64,000 nucleotides of DNA from Paralvinella palmiformis (Eukaryota; Annelida; Polychaeta; Terebellida; Alvinellidae), in NCBI GenBank assembly GCA_025642065.1, contig JAODUP010000463.1, positions 248,001 to 312,000 of the forward strand, read 5' to 3'. The notes beneath the pieces are model-generated. The model was given only the letters and a program-made list of their open reading frames with translations. It was not told where the DNA came from and did no database searches. Made by a program: the position numbers and the translations under genes. Within the stretch, counting starts at the first letter, position 1. Each line of letters begins with the position of its first letter. Of this stretch, positions 22,570-35,000 are shown one piece after another.

Positions 22570-22921
22570 GCCGAGCATCGGAACCGTGTTTGCTAGCGCT
22601 AAAAGTTCTAAGCACTCAATGCACATGCGCCGACTCCCGATGGCCGCAAGAACTTGCACATGCGCTAACTCCCGAACCCGTTATTTCTTTTTTTAATTAT
22701 GGTGGCTGAGCATAATACACTTTTATTTGAACAAAAGTTAGGTTAAGGCTTTCGACATCTCCATCCGAGCATCCCGGAAACAAGCAAAAATAGGTGCTTG
22801 CGCGTTCAGTGCTCGGCTCCCTTAACAACGAAAAGGGTTCGTAAAAAAGTTAGAAAGAACTTTAGCGCATCTCCATCCGGCATGCTTGGAACCAAGCAAA
22901 AATAGGGTTCCGATGCTCGGC
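22570..22921. mobile_element. MITE, 352 bp with perfect 16-bp terminal inverted repeats
   Basis: Left end GCCGAGCATCGGAACC (22570-22585) and right end GGTTCCGATGCTCGGC (22906-22921) are perfect inverted repeats. Inside, CTCCATCCGAGCATCCCGG and CTCCATCCGGCATGCTTGG, each followed by AACAAGCAAAAATAGG or AACCAAGCAAAAATAGG, show an internal diverged duplication of the end sequence. No coding frame. Poly-G and poly-C tracts (22938-22970, 23066-23080) follow just outside. Confidence 0.7.
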
Positions 22922-23574
22922 CCCCAAAAAGCAAAAAGGTTTTTTTTTTTTTTGGGGGGGGGGGGGGGTTTAAAACCTTTCAACAAATCATTTGCTTTGT
23001 GTACATTCGTACTACAACAATAGGAAATACGTTTACTCATCAACAAGCTACTTTCAACAAAAATCGCCCCCCCCCCCCATAATGAAAGGTATTGACAATA
23101 TTTCTCCCTGGAGCCATTCAGGCTTCTAAAATGAACTCGGCGATCCGGAATAGATGATGAAAACGTAACCTAGATTAAAGACAAGGTCGAACAAATCTGT
23201 AATAAAATATTAACAATCTATCTTATATTTATAATAGAGCACAGTTTGACAGAGTGGAAATAAAATCGCGCAGGAAGCTGTTTTGACTCCCTGAACTCCC
23301 AGGTTGTCGTACACATTGTGTTTTGTTTCATCAGTCAACATGCCTTTATAGTGTATGTTGACCACTTTATATCTGTGATCCTCAAACTAACAAATAGGAC
23401 GTCGTTTCCAAGTTAACATAACACATGATATTAAGGCACACCCATATATTTTTATGTTCTGTATCTGCAATGTATCTGTTAAGTTTTAGTCATATGTGTA
23501 CTATTTAATTTTTTCCCTTTTCATTCCGACTTGATTACTCTCACTCTCTCTCTCTCTCTCTTTAGCTCTCTCTC

Positions 23575-26508
23575 CCCAGCAAACAAGCACATGTTGCCTC
23601 AACGTTGGTCCAACATCAACTGGGTCATTGGCACTACTTTGTAGTTCTTCTCACTCAGTTCGTTGGCACTAGGTTGAAAACAAACATTGGAACAACGTAG
23701 TTCTGCTCATAGGGGCGACGTTGGCCTATTGTTGGAAACAAAGTATATCCAACGTTTAGCCTCTGTTGTCATTAATTGTCCATGTTGTAAATTGTGTTGT
23801 CCATATAGTCCTCAAAAACAAATAAAACATGAATTATGTTTTATTATGGCACAGTGCATATTCCACCAAAGATACATGTACATGTATGTTATCTGATTGA
23901 TCTCTTTCACAAAGAAACTTATAATAAGGTTTATAATAATAACATTATGTAAGTCTTACAAATTACACATTCAATTAATAATATATTTCAACTATGGGTT
24001 GGAGAAAATGATACACATTTTGTGATTTGTTGATAGTACATGACTCAATATATGACAACTACAATACATTAGCATCTGTTCTTTTAAGTGACTAACACAC
24101 CAACAAATTAGTTAAAGAACACACCAAACCAATTTCAAATTTACAAGGTGCACATTGATAATTATCAAGGCCTATTGGTTTCTGGATAAGAAGTTTTAAC
24201 TAATTTTATATCAACATGGAAATTTACTCCAAATATATACCAATAAGACTAAAACAAAAATATTAACTAATCAATGAACCACAACCTACAATATAAACTC
24301 AAACTTAAATTCACATTCATATGGTAACATATATATATATATATTTATATATATAAAACAATATTAGTCTAAATCGGATTACTGCTGATTCTCCTGGTTA
24401 CGGATGACATTTCTGCTATGTTTTCCCCCAAGGAGATGATCAGCTGACAGTTTCAGCCATTTTGGGGATCAAACAGAGATGTCCACCTCTGTAATCTGAC
24501 GAAGATGACGATTTTTCCATGCTGCCCCTGTTTTGAATTGAATACACCAAAGATACAGGTAGACTTAGTTTCACATTATTTAATGAAGTTAAAAGTTCAT
24601 ACAGAAGAGTTGCAATAATCCATCAAATATATGTGAAAAACATTCTTAATGTTTATATTAATTGAACATAAAAATACACATCTAAATCTTTATAAAAGTA
24701 TTATTATATTGGAAACATTATGTACAACCTCTAGGTATTTATGCTGGTTTATTATTATATTGGAAACGTTATGTACAACATCTAGGTTTTATGCTGGTTA
24801 AACTAGCTGTAGAGACATCATTTGTGTTATATAATAAACTTATGTCAAACTGCTTTGTATATATTGAGGATGGTGAAGGCCCTCTTATTGCCCCTGCCAC
24901 ACCAGCTAAACTCCAGGTCTACTTGAGGAGACAATAGCTACATCATCCTGCTGATGGTTTGTTTAAAGTGAGCACCCCCAATTGAGACTAGGTATTTAAT
25001 TTGACAGGAAGAAGTTAACAACGTGAATGATGCTATGCAAAGTGACCAAACAAAAAACAATAGTTCCATAACATGTAGAGTATTTAATGAATTAAGTCTT
25101 ACCAATATTTTCATCTTCATTGAATCATTCAGGGTATTTTCTAGTTGGTCCAGAGCATCCATTGTTTGTATGGGGAGATTTATATCATTTGGTAGGTCCG
25201 TTTCCTCATCCTCCACTTTTAAGGAGCTGATTGTGTTCATCAGCTGCCGGTTTTAATATCTTAACCTCCATTACTATCAGAAACAAACACAAAGAAATTT
25301 ATAAGACGTAAATAACTTTGTTAAAAGGTTTATAGAATCGAAAATAGTGCTACTTCTGCTGAATAACACATGCAAGGACAGATGACAATAATATGCATAA
25401 GTTACAACTTACATGTAATGTCAACAACATACACAAATCTTGATGAACTGTAGCTTCGCCTTTTGAGGGCAGCTCTGTGTAATTTGTGTAGGCTTTATAC
25501 AGGCTTTGACAAAGACTGAGGCTTATGTTTTGGCGCTAACATGAATGGATTTACTAAAGATGTTTGGTCTGTGTTGATGTCGACGATGTCACATGTCCAT
25601 GAATCCAAATCACCTAAAAAAAGATTTAGAAATAAATTAAAACTGAACAATTTTAAACTATGATTCCTTTTCCACCACGAATAGCTCCAAAACAGCGGAA
25701 ATCATTATACTAAAAACGAGCCTGAGACTACCGCATATCTTGCATCAAAATGGCAGCAGCCCGAACCGGCTAGTGTTTTAGACTACTCACTAGCCTGAAG
25801 ACCCCGGGCTACCATTTTTTCCAGGCTATCTTTCAGATAACTACTATAAATATAAAATCAGCTAACAAATACCAGTCAGTGGCGCCCTTTCCAGTGGCGT
25901 CCATGGCACGTACCATACTTGCCATACCTTATAGTAACGCCAATGTAGCCATAGCATAGGAGGGATATGCATACAGTACAATTGTAACAATATCAAGACC
26001 TACTTGTAATTGATATCGAATAAAAATTATAAACACCTAGTATCGCCTATCATACAATGACATCGCATTTGTGTTCAAAACGACTATGACTATAGTATAA
26101 ACAATGATAATTACCTATATTTGACAAATAACACGTGCGAGTTCGCCTTCGTATGCTGCTGAAAGCGCCAGCATTTGAATACCGCACTAAATATTAAATG
26201 ACATTTTAATTAATTCATAACAATGGTGTGCACATATTATTATGCAATTCGTCTTTTAAGACAAACATACATATTTTACTTAGTTTCTAGAGAAATTAAT
26301 TATAATTTTAATTGTTCTTATTTACGGATTCCTGTTGGGTACCGCCTCAGAGTGGATGGTTGGCCGAACGTTGGCCCAACATCGATGGATTCATGTTGTA
26401 TACCAACTGAACTTCAATAAAATTCAATAGTTGATCCAACGTTGGCCGAACGTCGAAATTACCCATAACAATATACAACCTTGGACCAACATATGCATGT
26501 TTGCTGGG
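23575..26508. mobile_element. 2.9-kb terminal-inverted-repeat element with a DUF4806-like gene
   Basis: Left end CCCAGCAAACAAGCACATGT and right end (inverted) CCCAGCAAACATGCATATGT form matching termini, followed on both sides by TTGGTCCAA-type words and CAACGTTGG palindromes. Between them on the minus strand are exons of a DUF4806-like gene (24845-25613). A clear target-site duplication is not visible at the edges. Elements ending in CCCAGCAAACAT with CAACGTTGG words are familiar as small dispersed repeats in marine invertebrates; here the ends enclose a gene. Confidence 0.55.
24845..25613 (-). CDS. DUF4806-like gene within the inverted-repeat element (partial model)
   Basis: Minus-strand exons: about 25613-25510 (after TTTTTTTAG|GT; DLDSWTCDIVDINTDQTSLV), 25243-25103 (MNTISSLKVEDEETDLPNDI, then INLPIQTMDALDQLENTLND) ending ATATTG|GTAAGA, and 24937-24845 (LLSPQVDLEFSWCGRGNKRA, FTILNIYKAV, stop). 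The last two exons join in phase 0. The pattern, an acidic lead, LPIQTMDALDQLENTLND and then a short block with SW.GRG.KRAF, is that of DUF4806 proteins, which are abundant, poorly understood and often near transposons. The joining of the first exon is not certain. A further segment at about 24480-24530 reads GAAWKNRHLRQITEVD, perhaps an alternative C-terminus. Confidence 0.45.
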
Positions 26509-27273
26509 TTTACCATCATCGCGCGCGTGTGTGGGTCCAATTTAGGCTATTAGCCAAGTGCATCAAGGGCCCATATATTGTTAATAACAATAATGGACAT
26601 TTTAAAAGCATTTGAAACTCATCCAGTCATACACACACACACACAGAGAGAGAGAGAGGGGGGGTTTAGAGCTAGCTAGCGATGCATTAATAATATATAT
26701 TCTTATTTAATCAGATGTATCTGTCCTTATGCCCGCAAGTCCTAACATAATACAATAATAACAATAACTTAACTCTACGAATTTAATGAATATTGGACAG
26801 TGGGAAATTATTAATCAGATTTAATCAAATCTGTGTTCCACAACAACAACAAAAACACACAAAGCTGTTTCACATCAATATAAACATATTAACTGGGAGT
26901 GATTTATGACGTTGATAACATCGGACCAACCTGCAGGTTGTCCCTTAAAAATTATCTCTAGAGAACCACAACCTACCCACGAACTGGTAAAACAATGGCT
27001 ATTGTAGTCAATTTGAAGTAAACGGGGAAGGTCTTTGGATAAAAGGTGAGCCCGTAGCTAAACATGATGACTGATACTATCCAAGAATCATGTTTATATT
27101 AAACAATGGTTTGACATTAACCCCAATCTTTCGTGGTGGCATTCTGCACATTGGTAGGCATCGGCCTTACACCTTAATGACAGGTTTTCTTCAAATATGT
27201 TCCCATATTTTCACTGCGTCAGCACTCAGAAACCGGAGTGATCTCATTCTAAACGATGCCATTTTTATATTTA

Positions 27274-27276
<3 letters not shown>

Positions 27277-27326
<50 letters not shown>
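27277..27326. repeat. (TA)n microsatellite
   Basis: About 50 bases of uninterrupted TA. It generates a spurious IYIYIY frame on plus. Confidence 0.97.
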
Positions 27327-27328
<2 letters not shown>

Positions 27329-28096
27329 TCGGGTAAAAGCAAGGTATAACACAAGCTTATACTATGACATTCTAACTGTGACGAGGAGAAGACATATTTT
27401 GTAAACATATCGCGCCATTGGTGTTCGCAACTAGCCTCAAGACATGGTCTGTTAAAATCCGCAAAGTGTCTCTAACCACAGATAAACCAATCAGCATATG
27501 GATCTACGAGAGTTTTCAAGAAGATGATATTAAACGTAAGTCCTTATAATAAGAATTTGTTTTTAAAGACTTTGCTTGGTAGTTAACGGAGAGCAGTATT
27601 GAGATCAGAGGTGTCTCTGACATTAAGAAACATCGGGGGAAGGTCTTACTGAATGATTGATAAAAGAGGAAGATATCGTCGACAAATGACTGATGATTGG
27701 TTTAATCTATGGTAATAAATTGTGGACTGGGTGAGGTTATTATCAAGTCTTTAGTCAGATTAAATTAGACCATGCACATGTTCCCCATATATTCATATGG
27801 CCTACAGCGTAGTCTATTGGAATAATATAAATATCAAACGGTTTATTTTGAATAACAGTAAGCTACGTACGTTAGCATATAGTGCGCTGTGCTTCAAGCT
27901 TCTGGAGTTGAATAACAATGTTACACGTAAAACACGTAATTATTTCTGCGTTTCGGACGCATCATCCTTAAACGGATTATTTAGAATCAACAAACCTGTA
28001 AACAAAACAATCACTCATTCATCTTTTAAAAGCTTAACCTTTATAAACATCCGACCTACCTATATATCGACCAGATCTTTATATTTATTCATAACA
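27327..28096. other. Possible MBIP leader region; otherwise no gene seen
   Basis: The plus-strand frame at 27797-28099 has no domain, high Asn/Thr and no splice context. Apart from the CCAAT/donor candidate nothing can be supported. Confidence 0.4.
27480..27535 (+). promoter_or_regulatory. Candidate MBIP promoter edge and first exon
   Basis: An ACCAATCAGC box (CCAAT/NF-Y type) lies at 27486-27495. About 30 bases on, ATGATATTAAAC|GTAAGT gives an ATG (27524) and a strong donor in phase 0, which matches the phase of the first certain MBIP exon (32032). It would add only MILN before VTEQTDCETT. A true first exon elsewhere is equally possible. Confidence 0.35.
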
Positions 28097-29549
28097 TAAT
28101 AATGTATATTTATTTAATAAAGCGCCCTTACTAGCAGGAGCCATTCAAAGGCGCTGTACAAATAATATGTAATATAATAATACCACAAATAATGTCTGTA
28201 AAAACCCTGTAAAAGATAATAATTATTTATCTGTGAAAGCGACCTTAAATAGGCGTGTTTTTAGATGAGACTTAAAATTTCCAAGAGACGACGCATTTCT
28301 AATATTTGCCGGCAACCTATTCCATAAAGTGGGGGGGCTGCAAACCTAAATGTACAATCACCATATGACTTGAGCCGAGACACTGGCACCTGCAATAGTA
28401 TCTGACTGGATGACCTGAGTTTTCGGGATGACTTTCTAATGGAAACTAGTTCACACAGCTATTCTTAAAACAGAATCTTAAAATGGATACGCTGTCTAAC
28501 AAGTAGCCAATGTAGTTTTTGAAGAATTGGGGTGAATATGATCATATTTTCTAGTATTTGTTACAATGCGAGCTGCACTATTCTGAATTCGCTGAAGGCG
28601 ATTAATGTTATAATCAGTATAACAGGGAGTTACAATAGTCTATAAGAGATGTAACAAAGGCATGAACTACAGTTACAAGTGATTCTTGTGTGAAGAATGC
28701 TTTTAAACAGTGGATGTTCTTAAGATGGTAGTAGGCAGCTCAGCATACTGATGTGACATGTTCATGCATGTTAATACATTGGTCAAAAATAACCCCTAGA
28801 TTTTTTACTGACCCATTAGGGGTAATCGAAGATGCACCTATCTGTAATGATGGTGTCTTTAGGGATTTAACACAATATGGTGATGACAAATATATAATAT
28901 TTGTTTTATTATCATTTAGTTTTAGAAGATTTTGAGTCATCCATAGCCGAATATCGGCAATACAATGTTCTAAATTCTTCAAGGAAGAGGAGAAATTTAG
29001 CTCATTGTCAGGACCCAGTGATATATACAGCTGTGTGTCATCAGCATACAAGTGATATTTAACCCCATATCACTGCGCAATGATCCCAAGAGGACGGGTA
29101 TACATTGTGAAAACCAGAGGACCAAGAACTGAACCCTGTGGTACACCAGATAACAAAAACTGAATGTCAGATAAAATACCATGAACAGACACTCTCTGTG
29201 AGCGTTATTCCAGATAGGATCTAAACCATTCAAGTACTCTACCTGACAGACCAAACATGTCTTTTAACCTAGAGAAAAGTACATTATGGTCAACTGTATC
29301 AAATGCAACAGACAGGTCCAGAAGAACAAGTATTACTGGCTTACCTTGATCAATTCACATCATAATATAATTTTTCACTCGAACCAAGGCTGTTTCAGTG
29401 CTGTGACCATTTTTATAGGCAGACTGTAGTGATTCATTAATGTTATTATTGATTAAATATTTGTTTAGATGGAAAGCAACTGCCTTTTCTATAACTTTAG
29501 ATAAAAATGTAAGATTTGAAACAGGTCTGTAATATAAGTGCCGCAACAA
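28097..29549 (-). mobile_element. L2-like LINE, 5'-truncated copy, inactive
   Basis: Minus-strand reverse-transcriptase remains: [55 protein letters not shown] (shifted frame), YADDTQLYIS with the catalytic YADD, then LKNLEHCIADIRLWM, LKLNDNKTNIIYL and NLGVIFDQCINMHEHVTSVC. The 3' end has TGTACAGCGCCTTTGAATGG and a TTATTA-rich tail at 28097-28185. Frameshifts break it. A close second copy lies inverted at 46128-47440 and a scrap at 4118-4440. Confidence 0.85.
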
Positions 29550-30554
29550 GATAAGACAGTTATTAACTTTTGCAAGTGTTCGATGTATAGTCTAAATAAT
29601 ACTACAATATAAATTATATGAAAAATACGACATTATGAATTCTCCATGGTATGGACAAAGACCATATACGATCTTTGGAATGGAAGAAATTGAAGTATTC
29701 CATTCCAGATTTTATAGAATTGGTCCTTTTAAACACATTTAAACTATGTGTTATTATGTCATGGATTAATACCAGTACCATAGAGTCTGTGATAACAGTA
29801 TTACAAATAACATTCATTTTATAATATGTATCTTTAGATACGTGTGTTTACTTTTTTGTTTGTATATTTGGTTGGTTGGTTGTGTCTGATGTGAGTGCGT
29901 GTGTATGAGGTGAGAGACGGTGTGTGTGCGTGTGTGTGTGTGATAAGGCACTGGCACAGATAATCTCGAAACCCGAATTCAAACTCTGAACGATTCCGCT
30001 ATGGAATAAATCTGGAGAAGCGACTTTTTATGGTCAATCCTAAATAGAACTTGTTATTTATTTCTAGTCCGCATTTATCATCATGTTTTAATATTTCGTC
30101 GTCATAATGTCTCATAAATGTTTACTTGTTGGCCATCATAAACAACGCAACATGGATTCGAATGGATTGCTTCAAGTTTTGAAAATACCCTTTAAGGCAT
30201 TCTTTCATAAGGTTTAGATCAGCTACGTTTTATACTATTTCTTCGATAACTACGTTGGATTAGTTTAATGTAAAACAATCAGTTATTCATGGTAGCTATA
30301 CGACAATTCCTAATTATCGCTCAGAGAAAGTGGTGAAAACTGTTTTGAATTTTTATTAATTTGTTCATTCTTATTTTTTGTAAAGACCTATTTCATAAGT
30401 TTAATTTACAGGAAATGAAAACACTTTACATTTTTACCTCATATGGTTTGTGAAATATGTCTTGGGCTTAGGGTACCCTCTTCATACTTTAGTCAAAATA
30501 TTGTTTTGGGGGCAATGACACCGGGTTCTCACAAATTATCTCAAAATATTGGGC

Positions 30555-31210
30555 TCGCATCAGTTGGACTCAATGTAAATGCAGACAGCATGGAGCCATT
30601 CAAGCTGGAAGGAAATGAAATTGACGAAGTAGAGACCTTCACGTATCTGGTTAGTGTTATTGATAAACATGGTGGTACAGATACAGATGTTAAGTCAATG
30701 ATTGGCAAGGCTAGAGGAGCATTTATACAGCTGAAAAACATCTGGAGCTCCAAAGTGTTGACATTACACACACAGATACGCCTGTATGTACTACTGTATG
30801 GAGTAGAGACATGGAGGACAATTAACACCACCACCAAGAAATTATAGACCTTTATTAATAACTGTCTGAGAAGAATCCTGCAAATTTGCTGGCCAAACAC
30901 CACCAGTAACAGCGACTTGTGGGAGAAAATATACCAACAGAATGCTGGAGATGAGATCAGAAGGAGACGATGGGGGTGGATTGGTCACACACTCCGGAAA
31001 CCAGTATCTAGTACCACCAGGCAAGCTCTAACATGGAATCCACAAGGAATGAGAAGAAGACGACGCCCAAGAAATATGTGGAGAAGGGATCTCCTGACAT
31101 ACATAAAGAGGACAGGTTACAGCTGGAGGGAGCTTGAAAAGAAAGCCCAGGACCGAAGACTTTGAAGGGTGAAGAATCAGTTGGCCCGGTTCACTAGGGC
31201 GAGGTTACAT
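30555..31210 (+). mobile_element. RTE/BovB-type LINE C-terminal remnant
   Basis: Plus-strand frames read VETFTYLVSVIDKHGGTDTD, MIGKARGAFIQLKNIWSSKV, LYVLLYGVETWR, NNCLRRILQICWPN-like residues, DEIRRRRWGWIGHTLRKP, ALTWNPQGMRRRRRPRNMWR and YSWRELEKKAQDR. This is the post-RT block of RTE-like LINEs. One stop (after TTTKKL) and no RT active site in what is left. It lies in the presumed first MBIP intron. Confidence 0.8.
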
Positions 31211-32031
31211 AGGGTCTACTGGTTGGATGTATTTACACCCAAAAGTTGTATGTCCAATTACGCAAGCAATTTAATTTTAACCATTTACTGAGAAGATAGC
31301 AAACACATAAATATAAAATTGATTGTCTTGTAGTGTAACACAGAGAAGGTATAAAATAGTAGTAAATATATTTAATCTAAAACATTCAGTGTTTGTGGTG
31401 GGATTTTTGCCACAATCACCTATCAGTCATATGTCCCAGGTGGAACCTTTATTGAGGCTAGAGAAACCAAACAAATTAAACATTCTGAACTATTAATATA
31501 TTTTGTTGTCATTCAAAAATATTGTTCCTGCTTGGTATTTTATAAAAATTATTTAAAATCGATAAATAGTGATAATAGGGAAATAACTAGTTAAGATATT
31601 TCATCTGTAAGAATATGAGAGCCCTCTGGTTGTATTATTAACAAATTACTCTACACAGTAATCCTTCAGGTTATAATTTAAATCGAAGCTGATTGATACT
31701 AATGTTTGAGTTGCATCAGTAAGTGAGTAGTATTTATGCATAAAAATCACACAATGACAGTAACATGTACAGCTAAAGAGGGCCACAGCTGAACTCTGGG
31801 TTTGTTTATGAGCTAATGTCTATACTAGGTTAGAAGTAAACAGTTTAGGCAGGTCGCAGGGAAATAACAGTTGGGATTAAGTGTATGTATATCCTATTCA
31901 ACTCCCTCACACAACCCCTCAATTATACTGTGTTTTTAAGTTGGTAAAGTATTTTTGTTTTACATCGTTAACATTTTTACAATAGTATATTTGTTGTCAA
32001 AATCAGCTTCATTATTGTGTCTTCTAAATAG

Positions 32032-35000
32032 GTTACAGAACAAACAGACTGTGAGACAACAATTGATCTGCTACTTTCTTCAGGAAATAATCAAGATGAA
32101 AATATAATAAAAAATGCAGTTACTGAGCTGATTGGAGAACTGCAGGTATTAATTATAAAGTCATATAATGCCATACACTGATACAGTGTGAGATATATGG
32201 TATATATTCCCATTAACATGACCAGCAGTTGTGTGTTAGTGGTAAGGTGTATGTTATTATATGTAACTTAAAGTATATATATGTATATATATATATAAAT
32301 ATATATTATGATGTTAAATGAAAATTTTCAATTACTTATCTAATAAATTTAATTTGTATAAATTTAATCATGTGTATATTTGTATTACTTGTAATTTTGA
32401 TGATTACCTTTTGATATATCCATGTATGTAGATTGTGTTTTATTGTTTAATTTCTCTGTACAACACTATTGAAATTTGAACAGTGCTTTATTGACTTTAT
32501 AGCATTATAATTATATTATTCTGCAGATGATCTTGATATATGCATATTGTATTCTACAACCTTAATTATTAACGTTTTCACCAAGATGTATCTTCCAAAA
32601 TATTTATAGTTATTATAAGCTGAGGTCTATATTCCAGAATGCCGTGGCTGAGAATAGTGCCAGCTCAGGACAGTCAGACATTGACAGCAACAAAACTTCT
32701 CGGGCTAACAAGGCTGATAATAATGAAAACAACATAGAAGACAGCATCAAGTCACAACACCACCTAATTCAAATACAAGCAGATAATAAAGAGGTGGGTA
32801 AGGAAATTTAATTAACAGTGAACTTTAATGACTTCATTTAGCAGAGGACCAATACTTTCTGGTTTTCTTACAAAGAAGATGGCTGTAAATGAGAAATTTG
32901 TCTCTTTGTTTTATAGATAGAAAGAAGAATCAAGGCTTTTGTGGAGAAGAAGCGACTTGAAGCAGATGACATGAATGTTAGAGAATTTTGTAACCTGATG
33001 AAAGTAGAGTCAGGTATAAAATGGATTTGATGTCAGTGTTGCCTTATCTTAGAAATATTCCCAATGTATCCGACATTAAGTTAAACTTTTTTATTTATAT
33101 GTTATCACAATCAGTGGATATTGTGATTAGAAGGTGACAAGTTTGACAAAAGTTTGAAATGGTATTATTTAGAACAGTACCTGAAGAAAGCCACATATTT
33201 TAAATTTTGAATACACAAGCCATTTGCTACCATATCACATTTATTAACTATCCATATGTCACATGATTTCTATTTAAATTAACAAAGACAATATATCTTG
33301 AAGGGTAATTTTTGGGAAAAGTTGTCCATTTTGACCAAAAGCAACACTAATTACAATCAGTTTAAATGTATTTAAGCTGGAAATTAATTTAACTTTGACC
33401 TGACCTAATATGAAATACTGGATGTACTTCAACTTTAGCCCTGTAGTTTATTACTCATCAATAATAATTGAACAAAAACAATTCAGATAATTAGATGTTA
33501 TACTAGAGAATTATGGCCAAGTGGTGTACTAAATACTGTCTAAGAACCATATTAACATAGTGGTTACTGGATTGCAGTATACATGATTTAAAAACTGGAA
33601 GGAAATCTGAACTGAAGAGTGATAGATGTGGTATGGACATCCTTTAGTGGTGAAGGATATATATATCATCTTGTCTTATCATTTTAATAAACAATTCTTA
33701 TCCCCTAACTTCTTGTAGTAATCTCTATCCCTTTATAATATGCTGCTAGGAATTTTACTTCGGTCCCGATGAAGCTTAAAGTTATTTCTTAAATTACCAT
33801 CCATGAATAAGAATGGGGGAGGGGGGCATTACATTTTCTGTCTTTTAATTCACATTACTTAATTCACATTTTAGGTGAAGATCATTGCGCAAGAACTGAT
33901 GCTGTGTATGTGGCAGGAATGGGAGGCAAAAGCCATGTCCGAGGTGATTGTATTAATGTAAAAACTATTTTTGCCAAAATTTATAATTCTTGATTGAATC
34001 ACGCAAACATCATTCCAAACCTATTAGCGTCCAAGTTCTGTTGTTACCTGTGACATTCTGTGACACCATTTGAGCTTTTACAACATTGACATAATTTCTA
34101 ATGGAAATAACCTACGGTGGAAAAAAATTTGCAAGGGAGGAGAAAACAAGATCTTCATAAGCTAATGAAGGAATGACTGCTGCATTCATCTTCAGCACTG
34201 ATCAAAAATGGAACATGAGCATGGATGGCTCCTTACATGAATAAGATCATCAAATGGATCACTCAACAGATGTATGCGATTTGTGGGTTTCTTTCTGTGA
34301 CCTGTATAGGTCAAGATACGTAGATATAATAATATAACTGAAGAAGCTGATTTGGAAAAGCAGTGATAATAGACAGATATGTCAGATATTATTGGATGAT
34401 CTAACTATTCACTCCTTCCCTTTATACTGACTGCAGCAGTTTATCATGTTATTTTGGGTGCAGTTTGTAAGTCACTGGATTAGGAGTGTGTACAGCCTGT
34501 TGAAACTGAGCTTGTACTTTCTTGTACTGTAGTTGTAGCACAAATGTATTTAGGGGTTTAATCCAGACAACACTAATGTAGAACTGTAAACTTGTAAAAG
34601 ATCCATTCCAGAATTGCATAATCCTTTTGACAGTATATTGGCCTGTGTCATCTTCATGTACAATTCTAATGAAATCAGGTCAGGTTAGAAATGACAAACA
34701 GTCTCACCTGGTAACAGATTTGCTACCAAAAAAAAACCTATTCCGAGTACTAACTCCAAGCAAGTCAGTATTAAGAAGCGGTTGGCCCTATACAAGGTGA
34801 TGGATGGATTCAAACTGTCTACAACGTTAGATACAACTATAAAACTGGACTGGTGGCAGAATGATGATTCTTGTAATATCCGCAATCTGCTGACTTCCAA
34901 CATGGTGCGATTGTCACCAACAACAAGATCAGAGTGTATGGAATTGAATTGCTCTATTTGGAATTTGAATTGACCAGATGGAATAGACCCCATGTCTGGG

